From contig CAZFCK010000056.1 in NCBI GenBank assembly GCA_964517355.1, forward strand, positions 1-22,208: a stretch of DNA of 22,208 bases. Reading direction: 5' to 3'. The translations under genes were made by a program, and so were the position numbers. The number at the start of each line of letters is the position of its first letter. The first letter of the stretch is position 1. The stretch is from CAZFCK01 sp964517355. Its GTDB lineage: Bacteria > Desulfobacterota > Desulfovibrionia > Desulfovibrionales > Desulfovibrionaceae. This document shows positions 7,203 to 14,894 of the stretch, piece after piece. Below the pieces are notes generated by a model. That model was not told the DNA's origin and ran no database searches. It saw only the letters and a program-made list of their open reading frames with translations.

Positions 7203-9601
7203 GCGTCACCTCCGGCTTCCTTTGACGATGTCCTGGGTGGGAGCGCGTCAGCGTCCGGCGGCAGGATCATACGGTGCGACCATGCGTTATGGATAACGTA
7301 TCCGCCGTTGCCTGTCGGAGAATATTCGATCCAGAAGGTGACGCGGGCATGCCTGTGGCACGCCAGGAAATGGTCGTTTTCCGAATGGATGAATTTCCTT
7401 CCGGTCTGCTCCGCCACATGGACGGCTCGCTGCGCATCCTGGATAAGGATGCGTCGCGTCTCCATCTTCTGCAGTACTTCAGGTGCTATGTCCAGCTGGA
7501 TCGACCTGTGCGGATCTTGCGCCGGAGCGTCTTGATCCCACAGGGATTTCAACAGATCGCGGCAAAGATCCTCGCGATTGTCGCGCCGTTGCGAAAGCGT
7601 GACAGCGGGCAGCGCAGCGGGGTCCGCATCCATTGGAAAGAGCAGGTCCAGGATATGGAGCACGCGCTTGCCGGTCATGGCCAAGGCTTCACGGCACATT
7701 GCGCAGTAGGCCAGAAAGTCGCCTTCGGCCTGGGAGGCGCGGCGCTTGGCCACATCGCGGGCCAGGGGGGCGTTGGCGTTCATGAGCAGGCCGCCGTAAC
7801 CGCAGCACTCGGTGAGCGCGCCGCCTGTTTCCAGTTCCTGGAACTCCTGCCCCATTGTGCGCAGGAGATCGCGCAAGGATTGTTGGATTGCAGGCTGCTC
7901 CCTGGTTGTGCAGGGATCATGCAGGGGAAAGCAGGCGGGCAAGGCCTTGGCGCCCTGAGGCAGGCCGCGCTCCTGAAGAAGTTCCCAAAGGCTCAGTGTC
8001 TTGAACTCGGGGAGGTGTTGCTTGAACATGGAGCAGCACGTGGAGCAGGCCGTGACGACCTGAGGTTGCCCGAGGTCAGACCATTGCGCTCGTATCTGCT
8101 GTAAAACGTGTTCAAAGCGGTCGGTTTGCGCGGCCCACTGGGCCGGAGCGCCGCAACAGCCGAGCATGATGCCCACGCTTTCGGCAAGGTTGCCGCCAAG
8201 CCAGTCGTAAACAGCCTTGACCTGTAAGGGACGGGTACCCGCCAATTGGCAGCCGGGGAAGAAAAGAAACCGGCTTGAGGATGTGCCTGGGGCGTTACGC
8301 GCCAAAAAGGAACGTTCGGATAACGCGTCCATCATTTCGTTTATGGCGAATTCATGGGCGGAAGGCGGCATCACTTCCTGGCGCAGTAAGTCGAGGCGTG
8401 CGGTATGGCAGAGCTCGGCCATGGGAAAATCATTGGGGCAGATGCTGGTGCACAGGCCGCAGAGCATGCAGGAATTGATGAACTTATTCGTGGTCCGCGT
8501 TCCGTAGACAATGGAGGCGTTGTTGTAGACCTCGCGGGCGTATTTTTTGGGATGGCCTTTGAAATGTTCCAGATAGAGACAGTTTTTAACGCATTCCATG
8601 CATTCGCACTGGATACAACGGCCGGCTTCGGCTTGGGCTTCCTCAGGGGTGTATCCCGCGGAGTCGGCCATGGGCACGGCAGGCTGGGGCTCAATGCCAG
8701 TGAGACTGGTGTATAGCCTTGTTTCAACGGAGCCTTCCGCTTCACGCCGGGCATGGAGAGAAACTTTTTGGCGAAAACGGTCGATGCTGGAAGAGCCCCT
8801 GCGTCCATCCGCCGCGTCGGCGATGGGAGAAAACGTTCCGCCATGGATACTGCCGCCACCGCAAAACACGTTATCAAACGAGGTGATCAGAGAAACAGGA
8901 TCGTTCGACGCGGGACACAGTTCGCGAACAGCCTCTTCTTCGCGGTCAAGAAAAGCAGCATCGTATTCTTGACGCAAGGCTTCAAACCGTGCGGCATCCA
9001 GGGCGTGGTCCGTGTGAAACACGACACCGAGTTTTTGCAGGCTGGCGAGTTCGTCGTGCAATGCCTGCGGCGGCAATACGGATTCTTCAAGAAAGAGGAG
9101 TTGCCCCCCAACAGCGGTCAGGGATGTGAAAACATCTACGGGATAGCCTTTGCGGGAAAGATCCGACGTAAGAACCAATCCCGCGAGGCCAGAGCCGAGC
9201 ACGGCAACTCGAAATTTTTTTTTGGGAAGCGGCAGCAGTTTGGATTGCTGACCGGCCTGTTGCACACAACACCGTTCAAGCGCGCCGATGCGTACGGCAT
9301 CGCCGGCTTCGTTCCGTTTGCATACGGATTCACAAGGATGGTCACAAATACGGCCCAGAACCGCGGGAAGGGGCATGCTGCGTTCAAGAGTCTTGCGTGC
9401 GGCATTCCACTGGCCTTTGGCTGCCTGGGCCATAAAGGTACGAACGTCTATATGTAAGGGGCAAGTCGCGGTACACCAAGGCGGTTCTTCCTGAATGCAC
9501 ATGGCTTCGAGTTTTCGCAACTCGCTTTGCTCCATCAGCTTGCCTTCAGGAGAACCTTGTCCTGGTCGGTGCCCCGCTTTACGCGACTCTTTTTCATCCA
9601 T
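7199..9601 (-). CDS. Pyridine nucleotide-disulfide oxidoreductase / Fe-S dicluster / CCG-domain fusion protein
   Basis: An 800-residue fusion. Residues ~30-115 form a glutamate-synthase-small-subunit-type N-terminal domain with C43, C47, C86, C90 and C94. A Rossmann FAD motif, AVLGSGLAGL, begins near 133, and a second nucleotide-binding part ends with ADAADGRRGSSSIDRF. A ferredoxin-type pair follows (RCIQCECMECVKNC, then CMLCGLCTSICPND), then two HdrB/GlpC-like Cys-rich modules (FFPGC..LGCCGAPAQ and DPCTTR..ECCGYGG), and a C-terminal ~90-residue tail of unknown kind. From memory NCBI has a matching family described as dicluster-binding, found near selenoprotein genes. The likely role is electron transfer between NAD(P)H or a quinone/thiol carrier and the aldehyde oxidoreductase or its maturation enzymes. 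GGAG lies eight bases before the ATG at 9601. The Fe-S pattern recalls heterodisulfide-reductase-type bifurcating proteins, but bifurcation is not shown. Confidence 0.85.
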   Translation of the reverse strand: MDEKESRKAGHRPGQGSPEGKLMEQSELRKLEAMCIQEEPPWCTATCPLHIDVRTFMAQAAKGQWNAARKTLERSMPLPAVLGRICDHPCESVCKRNEAGDAVRIGALERCCVQQAGQQSKLLPLPKKKFRVAVLGSGLAGLVLTSDLSRKGYPVDVFTSLTAVGGQLLFLEESVLPPQALHDELASLQKLGVVFHTDHALDAARFEALRQEYDAAFLDREEEAVRELCPASNDPVSLITSFDNVFCGGGSIHGGTFSPIADAADGRRGSSSIDRFRQKVSLHARREAEGSVETRLYTSLTGIEPQPAVPMADSAGYTPEEAQAEAGRCIQCECMECVKNCLYLEHFKGHPKKYAREVYNNASIVYGTRTTNKFINSCMLCGLCTSICPNDFPMAELCHTARLDLLRQEVMPPSAHEFAINEMMDALSERSFLARNAPGTSSSRFLFFPGCQLAGTRPLQVKAVYDWLGGNLAESVGIMLGCCGAPAQWAAQTDRFEHVLQQIRAQWSDLGQPQVVTACSTCCSMFKQHLPEFKTLSLWELLQERGLPQGAKALPACFPLHDPCTTREQPAIQQSLRDLLRTMGQEFQELETGGALTECCGYGGLLMNANAPLARDVAKRRASQAEGDFLAYCAMCREALAMTGKRVLHILDLLFPMDADPAALPAVTLSQRRDNREDLCRDLLKSLWDQDAPAQDPHRSIQLDIAPEVLQKMETRRILIQDAQRAVHVAEQTGRKFIHSENDHFLACHRHARVTFWIEYSPTGNGGYVIHNAWSHRMILPPDADALPPRTSSKEAGGDA

Positions 9602-9632
9602 CGTGATATCTCCGGACCTGGCCTATGATGCA

Positions 9633-9665
9633 AGAAGGGGTGGGACCGTAAGGCCCACCCCTTCT
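9633..9665 (-). promoter_or_regulatory. Intercistronic hairpin between the aldehyde oxidoreductase and its accessory genes
   Basis: AGAAGGGGTGGG (9633-9644) pairs perfectly with CCCACCCCTTCT (9654-9665) across a 9-base loop, giving a 12-pair stem. It occupies the only gap between the oxidoreductase stop (9688) and the next start (9601). No T-run follows in the direction of transcription, so a stabilising 3' end, a processing site or a partial terminator that lowers accessory gene expression is more likely than full termination. Confidence 0.6.
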
Positions 9666-9687
9666 CAATGTATTTGCTAGGACGTCA

Positions 9688-12417
9688 CTACTTCAACTGC
9701 TCCAAACCGGCCTTGACCTTTTCGGGATAAGCCGGGGTGGCTTTGATGCGCACGCCGCATGCGTTGTAGATAGCGTTGCAAATGGACGCATGGGGGCTCG
9801 TCAAGGGCAGTTCGCCTGTTCCGGCCGCGCCGTGAGGACCTTCGGGGCGCGGAGTTTCAACATAGATGAGGTTGAAGTTGTCACCATCGGGAACATCCTT
9901 GATGTAAGGAATACCGGCGCCCTTCATGGTGGAGTGCTTCTGGATGTCCTCGAAGTCTTCGGTGAGACCCAAGCCGATTCCCTGAGCCATGCCGCCGTAG
10001 AGCTGGCCGTCAACAACGAGCTTGTTGTTGATTTTACCTACGTCGGCAACCAAGGTAAAGCGCTCCACTGTGGTCTTGCCGGTTTCCATGTCCACGGCCA
10101 CTTCGGCGATGAACAGACCGTACATGTAAACGACAAAGGGGATGCCCTGGTTGTTTGCGTCGGCCACGGTGCCGGGAGCGGTGTACACGCCGGTGTACTT
10201 GAGGTCGATCTTCTCATCCACCATTTCCTGATAGGTGCGGAAGGTGCCGTCGCTCTTGCGCATGGCGTTCATCAGCATCTCACCGCCGACTCTGATGGCG
10301 TTACCGGCCATGACCTGGGAGCGGCTGCCGCCTGCGGGACCGCAGTCGGGGCAGACTCTCGGGTCGTTGAGCACCAGCTTGATGTCCGTGGGGGCCAGGC
10401 CCAGGGGGCGCAGGGTTTCGTGCAACGTGCCGAGAGCGCCCATGTCAGCGCCCTGGCCGTGGTCTTCCCATGTGGTGAAGATGGTGACCGTGCCGTCGGG
10501 GTTCAGTTCGACAGCCGCAGCGGCGGTGTCGGGGCCGTCAAGGCCGCAACCGTAGATACCGATGGAGAGGCCGACACCGCGTTTGACCTTGTCGGTGGAT
10601 TCGGCTTTTGTTCTCTTTTTGGCCGCTTCATAGACAGGACGGCCCTTGTCAAAGATTTCAGGCAGGCTCAATATTTCGGGAGTCTGACCGGTGGGCGTGG
10701 TGGCGCCTTCGCGGTACAGGTTTTTGTAGCGAAGTTCAAAAGGATCCATACCCAGCTTTTCAGCCAACTCGTCAATCAGCGTTTCGGAAGCGAATTCGCT
10801 CTGGGGAGCGCCGTAACCGCGGAAAGCGGAGCCCCAGGCATGGTTGGTGCAGACCGTACGGCCATTACCAAAGATGTTGGGAATGTCGTAACCGGCGCCG
10901 ATGAATTGCGCGCCGCGCAGGGTCAGCAGATCGCCGAACTCGGAGTAGGGGCCGTGGTCGACGGTCCAGTCGCTTTCCATGGCGAGCAGCTTGCCTTCCT
11001 TGTCAGCGGCGAATTTCACGTTCATGAAGAACGGAGAGCGCTTACCGGTGTAAGTCTGCTGCTGGTACCAGTCATAGCCCAGGTAGGCGGGACGGCCGGT
11101 GGCCAGAACTGCGGCGCCGACCAACGCTTCCATGGTGGGGCTGAACTTGTAGCCGAACGTACCGCCGGTGGGAGCCTGCACCAGGAACAGCTTCTCGGTG
11201 GGCACGCCAAGGCCGGGGGCGATCATCATGCCGTGGATGTACAGGGCGATGGATTTGCAGTAGATAACCAGGTTTTCTTCTTCATCCAGGAAGCCCCAGG
11301 CAACGTCGGGCTCGATGGGCATATGGGGCTGACGGCCGACGTAGTAGTCGCCTTCGATGGTCACATCGGCTTTCTCGAAGATCGGTCCGATGGGCTCGCC
11401 TTTCTCCACATGGGTTTCAAAGTAGACGTTGGGCGTACCGGGATGGATTTCAATGGCGTCTTCGGCCATGGCTTCAGGGGCGCTCATGTAGGCCGGCAGT
11501 TCTTCCAGGTCCACTTTCACTTTCGCAGCGGCGGCTTTGGCCTGCTTCTGGGTTTCAGCGCACACGATGGCGATGGCGTCGCCGAACTGGTAGACCTTGT
11601 CGTCGCACAGGATGGGACGATCCCAACCGTCACCCTTGTTGGTGGGGAAGGTGATCAGACCGGTGATGCGGTTCTTGCCCTTGATGTCCTTGTGGGTAAC
11701 GACCTTGACCACGCCGGGCATCTTTTCGGCTTCGCTGGTGTCGATGCCCTTGATGTTGGCATGGGAAACCGTGGCCTGCACCAGGGCGCAATACACGGCG
11801 TTGTCAGGCAGCTTCGTGCCCATGTCCGCGCCGTAGTCCAGGGTGCCCGTGACTTTGGCCACAGCGGAGGGACGGGGGTACTTGGTGCCCCAAATACGGC
11901 CGTCTGCGGGCATCTTGAACTCGATGTCCTCTACCTTGATTTCGCCACGCATGATTTTGGCGGCGTCCATGGTGGCGTCCACCAGGGGCTTGTAGCCGGT
12001 GCAACGGCAAACGTTGTTGTGCTTCTGATACCAATCGCGCACATCTTCGCGGGAAGGATTGGGATTGTCGGCCAGCAACTGCTTGGCGGAGACGATGAAA
12101 CCAGGTGTGCAGAAACCGCACTGGGCGCCGCCGTGAGCAGCCCAGGACGCCTGGATGGGATGCAGGTTCTCGGGAGTGCCGATACCTTCAATCGTGGTGA
12201 TCTGAGCGCCTTCGGGAACACGACGCATCTTGACGATGCAAGCGCGCACCACTTTGCCGTCCATGATGACGCTACAGGCGCCGCACTGGCCCTGGCCGCA
12301 ACCGATTTTGGTGCCGGTAAGACGGAGGTTCTCACGCAGCACTTCGGACAACATGATGTCGTCTTCTACCAGCACTGTTTTCGGAGTACCGTTAACGATG
12401 ATCATTTTACTCTTCAT
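9688..12417 (-). CDS. mop: Molybdenum aldehyde oxidoreductase (MOP type, xanthine oxidase family)
   Basis: A 909-residue single-chain oxidoreductase that follows Desulfovibrio gigas aldehyde oxidoreductase almost motif by motif. The plant-type 2Fe-2S domain shows GCGQGQCGACSV with a further Cys (C-x4-C-x2-C-x11-C); the second 2Fe-2S domain shows CGFC and VCRCTGYKPL. A linker with ADGRIWGTKYPRP precedes the molybdopterin domains with VGRQPHMPIEPDVAW, GGTFGYKFSPT, AFRGYGAPQS and DHGQGADMG. The catalytic glutamate sits in GTGELPLTSPHA at residue 869, the same number as in D. gigas. It oxidises aldehydes to carboxylic acids using molybdopterin cytosine dinucleotide; there is no FAD domain and no export signal. 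AAGGAGG lies six bases before the ATG. Upstream is the MoeA-like gene (86-base gap) and downstream the accessory operon. Identification is firm; the natural substrate is not known from sequence. Confidence 0.96.
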   Translation of the reverse strand: MKSKMIIVNGTPKTVLVEDDIMLSEVLRENLRLTGTKIGCGQGQCGACSVIMDGKVVRACIVKMRRVPEGAQITTIEGIGTPENLHPIQASWAAHGGAQCGFCTPGFIVSAKQLLADNPNPSREDVRDWYQKHNNVCRCTGYKPLVDATMDAAKIMRGEIKVEDIEFKMPADGRIWGTKYPRPSAVAKVTGTLDYGADMGTKLPDNAVYCALVQATVSHANIKGIDTSEAEKMPGVVKVVTHKDIKGKNRITGLITFPTNKGDGWDRPILCDDKVYQFGDAIAIVCAETQKQAKAAAAKVKVDLEELPAYMSAPEAMAEDAIEIHPGTPNVYFETHVEKGEPIGPIFEKADVTIEGDYYVGRQPHMPIEPDVAWGFLDEEENLVIYCKSIALYIHGMMIAPGLGVPTEKLFLVQAPTGGTFGYKFSPTMEALVGAAVLATGRPAYLGYDWYQQQTYTGKRSPFFMNVKFAADKEGKLLAMESDWTVDHGPYSEFGDLLTLRGAQFIGAGYDIPNIFGNGRTVCTNHAWGSAFRGYGAPQSEFASETLIDELAEKLGMDPFELRYKNLYREGATTPTGQTPEILSLPEIFDKGRPVYEAAKKRTKAESTDKVKRGVGLSIGIYGCGLDGPDTAAAAVELNPDGTVTIFTTWEDHGQGADMGALGTLHETLRPLGLAPTDIKLVLNDPRVCPDCGPAGGSRSQVMAGNAIRVGGEMLMNAMRKSDGTFRTYQEMVDEKIDLKYTGVYTAPGTVADANNQGIPFVVYMYGLFIAEVAVDMETGKTTVERFTLVADVGKINNKLVVDGQLYGGMAQGIGLGLTEDFEDIQKHSTMKGAGIPYIKDVPDGDNFNLIYVETPRPEGPHGAAGTGELPLTSPHASICNAIYNACGVRIKATPAYPEKVKAGLEQLK

Positions 12418-12461
12418 TCCATCCTCCTTGCAGACTCCATTGAGAGGGTTACATTAAAAAA

Positions 12462-12492
12462 CGGTTATATTGATGTCGTTTTCATAAAACCG
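12462..12492 (-). terminator. Inverted repeat with T-run in the gap before the aldehyde oxidoreductase gene
   Basis: CGGTTTTAT and ATATAACCG (minus strand) form an 8-of-9 paired stem with a 13-base loop, followed on the minus strand by TTTTTT at 12456-12461. This looks like a weak, A/T-rich Rho-independent terminator or attenuator after the MoeA-like gene; the dyad could alternatively be a regulator site for a promoter of the oxidoreductase. No convincing -35/-10 pair is seen here. Confidence 0.4.
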
Positions 12493-12503
12493 TGTTGAAC
12501 GGC

Positions 12504-13532
12504 TTATGCGCCCTTGCCGAAGGGGCACACCGGAAAACGGCACACTTCACAACCGTTGCAAAAACCGCCATGGCCCATAGCCACAATGTCATGTCTGGAA
12601 ACTTTTTCACCAGCAAGAATGCGGGGTAAGACCAGTTCAAAAATGCTGGCCTGATGATACATGACGCAGCCCGGAAGACCGAGCACAGGAATCTCGCCAA
12701 GATAGGCGAGCATGAACATGGCTCCCGGAAACGTGGGAGAACCATACGTTATAACATCCGCTCCCGTGGCGCGAATGCTGGTCGGGGTTTGATCGTCAGG
12801 ATCCACGCTCATCCCCCCGGTGCAGAGCACTATGTCGGCGCCGCGGGATATGCATTCATGGATGGCGGCCACCGTCATTTCCGAATCATCGGAAACAAAG
12901 GCTTGATGGATGACGCTGCTTCCATATCCTGCAAGCTTTTTCCTGATCACGGGACCGAATGCGTCCTTGATCCGGCCATGATAGATTTCGCTGCCCGTGG
13001 TCACAAGACCTACCTTGAACGGCAGAAAACCCTTCACTTGAATAATAGGGCCGGTTTCAGCGCAGATTGCCTCCACCGCGCGTATGCGCTCTTCCTCGAT
13101 TATCAAGGGGACAATACGCGTTCCGGCTATGGCTTTGCCTGATGGTACGCGCTGATGCGTATGGGCTGTTGCCAGAACAACACCCTCTTCATTGTTTACG
13201 CGGTGCAACGCCTCCACGTTGACGTGAAGCATGCCGCGCGTTGTCGCTATCAGATTGATACGTCCCTCACAGACTTCGCTGAATCCAATGCCGGGTCCGG
13301 ACGCCGCCTTGGCTATGCGTTCTGCGGCCTCATTCTCGTGAATCAATCCATCAAGCAAAGGCAGAACATATAAGTGCTCCTTGCCCATCTCCAGGAGCAC
13401 GGGCACGTCTTCCTTTCGGATCACATGCCCTTTTTTGAATGCCCGGCCTTTGAATTCCCCGGGCACGATACGCGTAAGATCTTGGCACAATACCGTGCCG
13501 ACTGCTTCTTCTACGGGGATTACTTTGATCAT
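12504..13532 (-). CDS. Molybdopterin-binding protein, MoeA/MoaB-domain with C-terminal Cys cluster
   Basis: A 342-residue protein. The first ~160 residues resemble the substrate-side domains of MoeA (opening IPVEEAVGTVLCQDLTRIVPGEFKGRAF). The MoCF/MoaB-type domain follows, with VGLVTTGSEIYHG, IVLCTGGMSVDPDDQTPTSI and PVLGLPGCVMYH. The extreme C-terminus carries a metal-binding-looking cluster, GHGGFCNGCEVCRFPVCPFG, which canonical MoeA lacks. Proteins of this design occur beside xanthine-oxidase-family enzymes in anaerobes and are thought to act in late molybdenum-cofactor steps (metal insertion or nucleotide attachment); the exact step is unproven. The start at 13532 is set by AAAAGGAGCC just upstream; a 50-residue longer frame is rejected. 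The gap to the oxidoreductase is 86 bases, and the promoter and operator candidates lie directly upstream, so it is probably the first gene of the long operon. Confidence 0.87.
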   Translation of the reverse strand: MIKVIPVEEAVGTVLCQDLTRIVPGEFKGRAFKKGHVIRKEDVPVLLEMGKEHLYVLPLLDGLIHENEAAERIAKAASGPGIGFSEVCEGRINLIATTRGMLHVNVEALHRVNNEEGVVLATAHTHQRVPSGKAIAGTRIVPLIIEEERIRAVEAICAETGPIIQVKGFLPFKVGLVTTGSEIYHGRIKDAFGPVIRKKLAGYGSSVIHQAFVSDDSEMTVAAIHECISRGADIVLCTGGMSVDPDDQTPTSIRATGADVITYGSPTFPGAMFMLAYLGEIPVLGLPGCVMYHQASIFELVLPRILAGEKVSRHDIVAMGHGGFCNGCEVCRFPVCPFGKGA

Positions 13533-13553
13533 CGGATGTGAGGCTCCTTTTGT

Positions 13554-13569
13554 ATGTTCAACTAAACAT
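13554..13569. promoter_or_regulatory. Dyad operator ATGTT-N6-AACAT upstream of the MoeA-like gene
   Basis: ATGTT (13554-13558) and AACAT (13565-13569) form a perfect dyad around CAACTA. It sits about 20 bases downstream of the predicted -10 of the MoeA-like promoter, a position typical of repression. The same dyad with the same six-base spacing occurs in the fdhA promoter at 14900-14915. Confidence 0.5.
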
Positions 13570-13587
13570 AATGAATATAGCTGCTTT

Positions 13588-13616
13588 TTTATGCCCCTGT
13601 TTGCATGACAAGTCAA
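13588..13616 (-). promoter_or_regulatory. Predicted sigma-70 promoter for the MoeA-like gene and following operon
   Basis: On the minus strand TTGACT (13611-13616) and CATAAA (13588-13593) are separated by 17 bases, about 55 bases before the start codon. The -35 matches consensus at five of six positions, the -10 at four. Confidence 0.5.
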
Positions 13617-14139
13617 GGCGATCAGGGGGGGTGAGTGGTAAAATAATGTTATAAATACCGTGTAAGTGTGAGATATTTTCAAAAGAAGGAAATTTTTCGT
13701 GACAAATTACACAATCTCTCCTTTTCGCCCCCGTCCGCCTGGTAACTTTGAAGGGTAATTCAGTTTTTTGACAGAAAGGCGTGCCTATCTTGGAGTGTCG
13801 CCATAAATATTGTAATTAACCGATATATATGATTATTGATTCGCGTTTCGCTGGGCAGCACAGGGGGGCAGTTGGAAGAGAATATGAGGTGTGTCTCTTT
13901 GTCGCAGCCGCACGCTACCAAGTTCTTTATTGTTATTTCTGTGCGTTACCTAATGGTTTTGAAAATGTCGGGGGCGGGTGTCGATCGTTTGGGGCGGCAG
14001 ATGCGAACTCTCATTGATGGTGGGAGGCGTCGGAGCCGCCTCATCTCAATATCCTTTTTGAGTCATTACGGCATTGAGCTATCCGTTTTTATGAAAATCG
14101 ATGAATAGAAGTGTAAAAAGCGACAATAGACGCCAGTCG
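13617..14139. other. Gene-free stretch between the divergent AOR and fdh regions
   Basis: Only short unsupported frames are present (for example 13829-14017 and 13836-14108), with no ribosome sites and no recognisable protein motifs. The composition is A/T-rich with a G-run near 13625. A TTGACA occurs at 13766-13771 but has no matching -10. I see no gene or RNA that can be supported here. Confidence 0.5.
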
Positions 14140-14154
14140 TTGACAATGATTTTA

Positions 14155-14178
14155 CATTATGCCAAAAAAGACATAATG
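14155..14178. promoter_or_regulatory. Inverted repeat CATTATG-N10-CATAATG
   Basis: Two perfect 7-base arms (14155-14161 and 14172-14178) flank an A-rich ten-base spacer, ten bases after a TTGACA (14140-14145). It lies upstream of the predicted promoter of the modE-like gene and could be a regulator site. It is not the same sequence as the ATGTT-N6-AACAT dyad. Confidence 0.35.
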
Positions 14179-14195
14179 ATTAATAAAAAAACGTG

Positions 14196-14226
14196 TTGGA
14201 CTATTTATATTGTATATGGATATAAT
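14196..14226 (+). promoter_or_regulatory. Predicted promoter of the modE-like gene
   Basis: TTGGAC (14196-14201) and a perfect TATAAT (14221-14226) are separated by 19 bases, longer than ideal. Transcription from here would give a leader of about 245 bases before the modE-like start codon. Confidence 0.4.
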
Positions 14227-14260
14227 GAATACGTTAGAGTATAGAAACATATGTAAGGCG

Positions 14261-14355
14261 AACGGCGTGCCGTTTTGTGGATTGGGGTTTTGCCTGGATG
14301 CGCTCGCCCGCCACGTGAGCCTGTTGGCGACAGTGCTCGTCAAGCATCCCAACCC
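14261..14355 (+). promoter_or_regulatory. Candidate structured leader RNA upstream of the modE-like gene
   Basis: AACGGC/GCCGTT (14261-14266, 14269-14274) can form a tight hairpin or alternative pairing. Next, GGGTT (14285-14289) pairs with AACCC (14351-14355) and GGATGC (14296-14301) with GCATCC (14344-14349). Inside lies a strong hairpin, GAGCCTGT (14317-14324) with ACAG-T-GCTC (14330-14338), one base bulged. The nested arrangement and the position ahead of a molybdate-type regulator suggest a cis-acting RNA. I cannot match it to the Moco riboswitch from memory. Confidence 0.4.
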
Positions 14356-14478
14356 GCTTGCTCAAAGGGAGAGGGAGAGGTCTGCAGTATGATGTAGCGC
14401 TTGTCTTATCCTTCTATCCATAAGTCTCTTTTGGGAATTATATATGCATATTTTATCAACTCCTTTCGGAGGCATGTC

Positions 14479-14868
14479 ATGAAAAGGGATTCAGCAACGA
14501 TTCGCATGCATCTCTGGTTGGAAAACGATTCGGGCGTGGCATTCGGCATGGGGCGGTTGCTCTTGCTGGACGCTTTGGAACAGACAGGGTCTTTGAAAGG
14601 CGCCGCGCATAAACTCGGCATGAGCTATCGCGCTGCCTGGGGGAAGCTGAAAAACACCGAACTGGCTTTGGGGGGAAAACTCCTCGAAAAAACAGGCGGT
14701 AACCGCTCAGGTTATCAATTGACGCCCTATGGGCAGGAAATCAAGTCCTTGTTTGAACAATGGTTTCTCGATGTCGAGTCCCTGGCGTTGGAACGCGCGC
14801 GCGATCTTTTTCCGTTTGGGGTCAAAGCGTTTACAGCGGCGGCCGACACTGCGGACAACGATGGATAA
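14479..14868 (+). CDS. modE: ModE-type winged-helix transcriptional regulator (DNA-binding domain only)
   Basis: A 129-residue protein equal to the N-terminal DNA-binding half of ModE. The helix-turn-helix spans about residues 29-61 (LLDALEQTGSLKGAAHKLGM, then SYRAAWGKLKNTE), and the wing includes GGNRSGYQLTPYG. The C-terminal molybdate-binding TOBE domains of E. coli ModE are absent, so it may sense metal or cofactor differently or through a partner; such short ModE proteins are common in anaerobes. The start at 14479 is chosen because TTTCGGAGG lies six bases upstream; the longer TTG frame from 14401 has no such site. It lies directly upstream of the fdh operon and faces away from the aldehyde oxidoreductase operon. 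Both have the ATGTT-N6-AACAT dyad, making this protein the natural candidate to bind it, which is an inference. Confidence 0.85.
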   Translation: MKRDSATIRMHLWLENDSGVAFGMGRLLLLDALEQTGSLKGAAHKLGMSYRAAWGKLKNTELALGGKLLEKTGGNRSGYQLTPYGQEIKSLFEQWFLDVESLALERARDLFPFGVKAFTAAADTADNDG

Positions 14869-14894
14869 TAACCAGCTTGCTTTTTATGTCTATT

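Noticed and set aside
9790..12498. A 902-codon open frame on the plus strand opposite the aldehyde oxidoreductase
   Set aside because: It is the antisense shadow of a G/C-biased third-position gene; its protein is Gly/His/Val-rich with no family motif, while the opposite strand is a textbook oxidoreductase.
13766..13800. Promoter at TTGACA 13766-13771
   Set aside because: No -10-like sequence at acceptable distance and no gene begins within 600 bases downstream.
13829..14108. Small plus-strand frames of 62 and 90 codons in the large intergenic region
   Set aside because: No ribosome site, no motif, overlapping each other in different frames.
14261..14355. tRNA-Sec (selC) at the structured region before modE
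   Set aside because: The stems do not form a cloverleaf and there is no TCA anticodon loop or long variable arm of the right kind.
14210..14392. A 60-residue frame upstream of modE
   Set aside because: It overlaps the folded leader, has no ribosome site and ends in a low-complexity Arg-Glu run; more likely non-coding.
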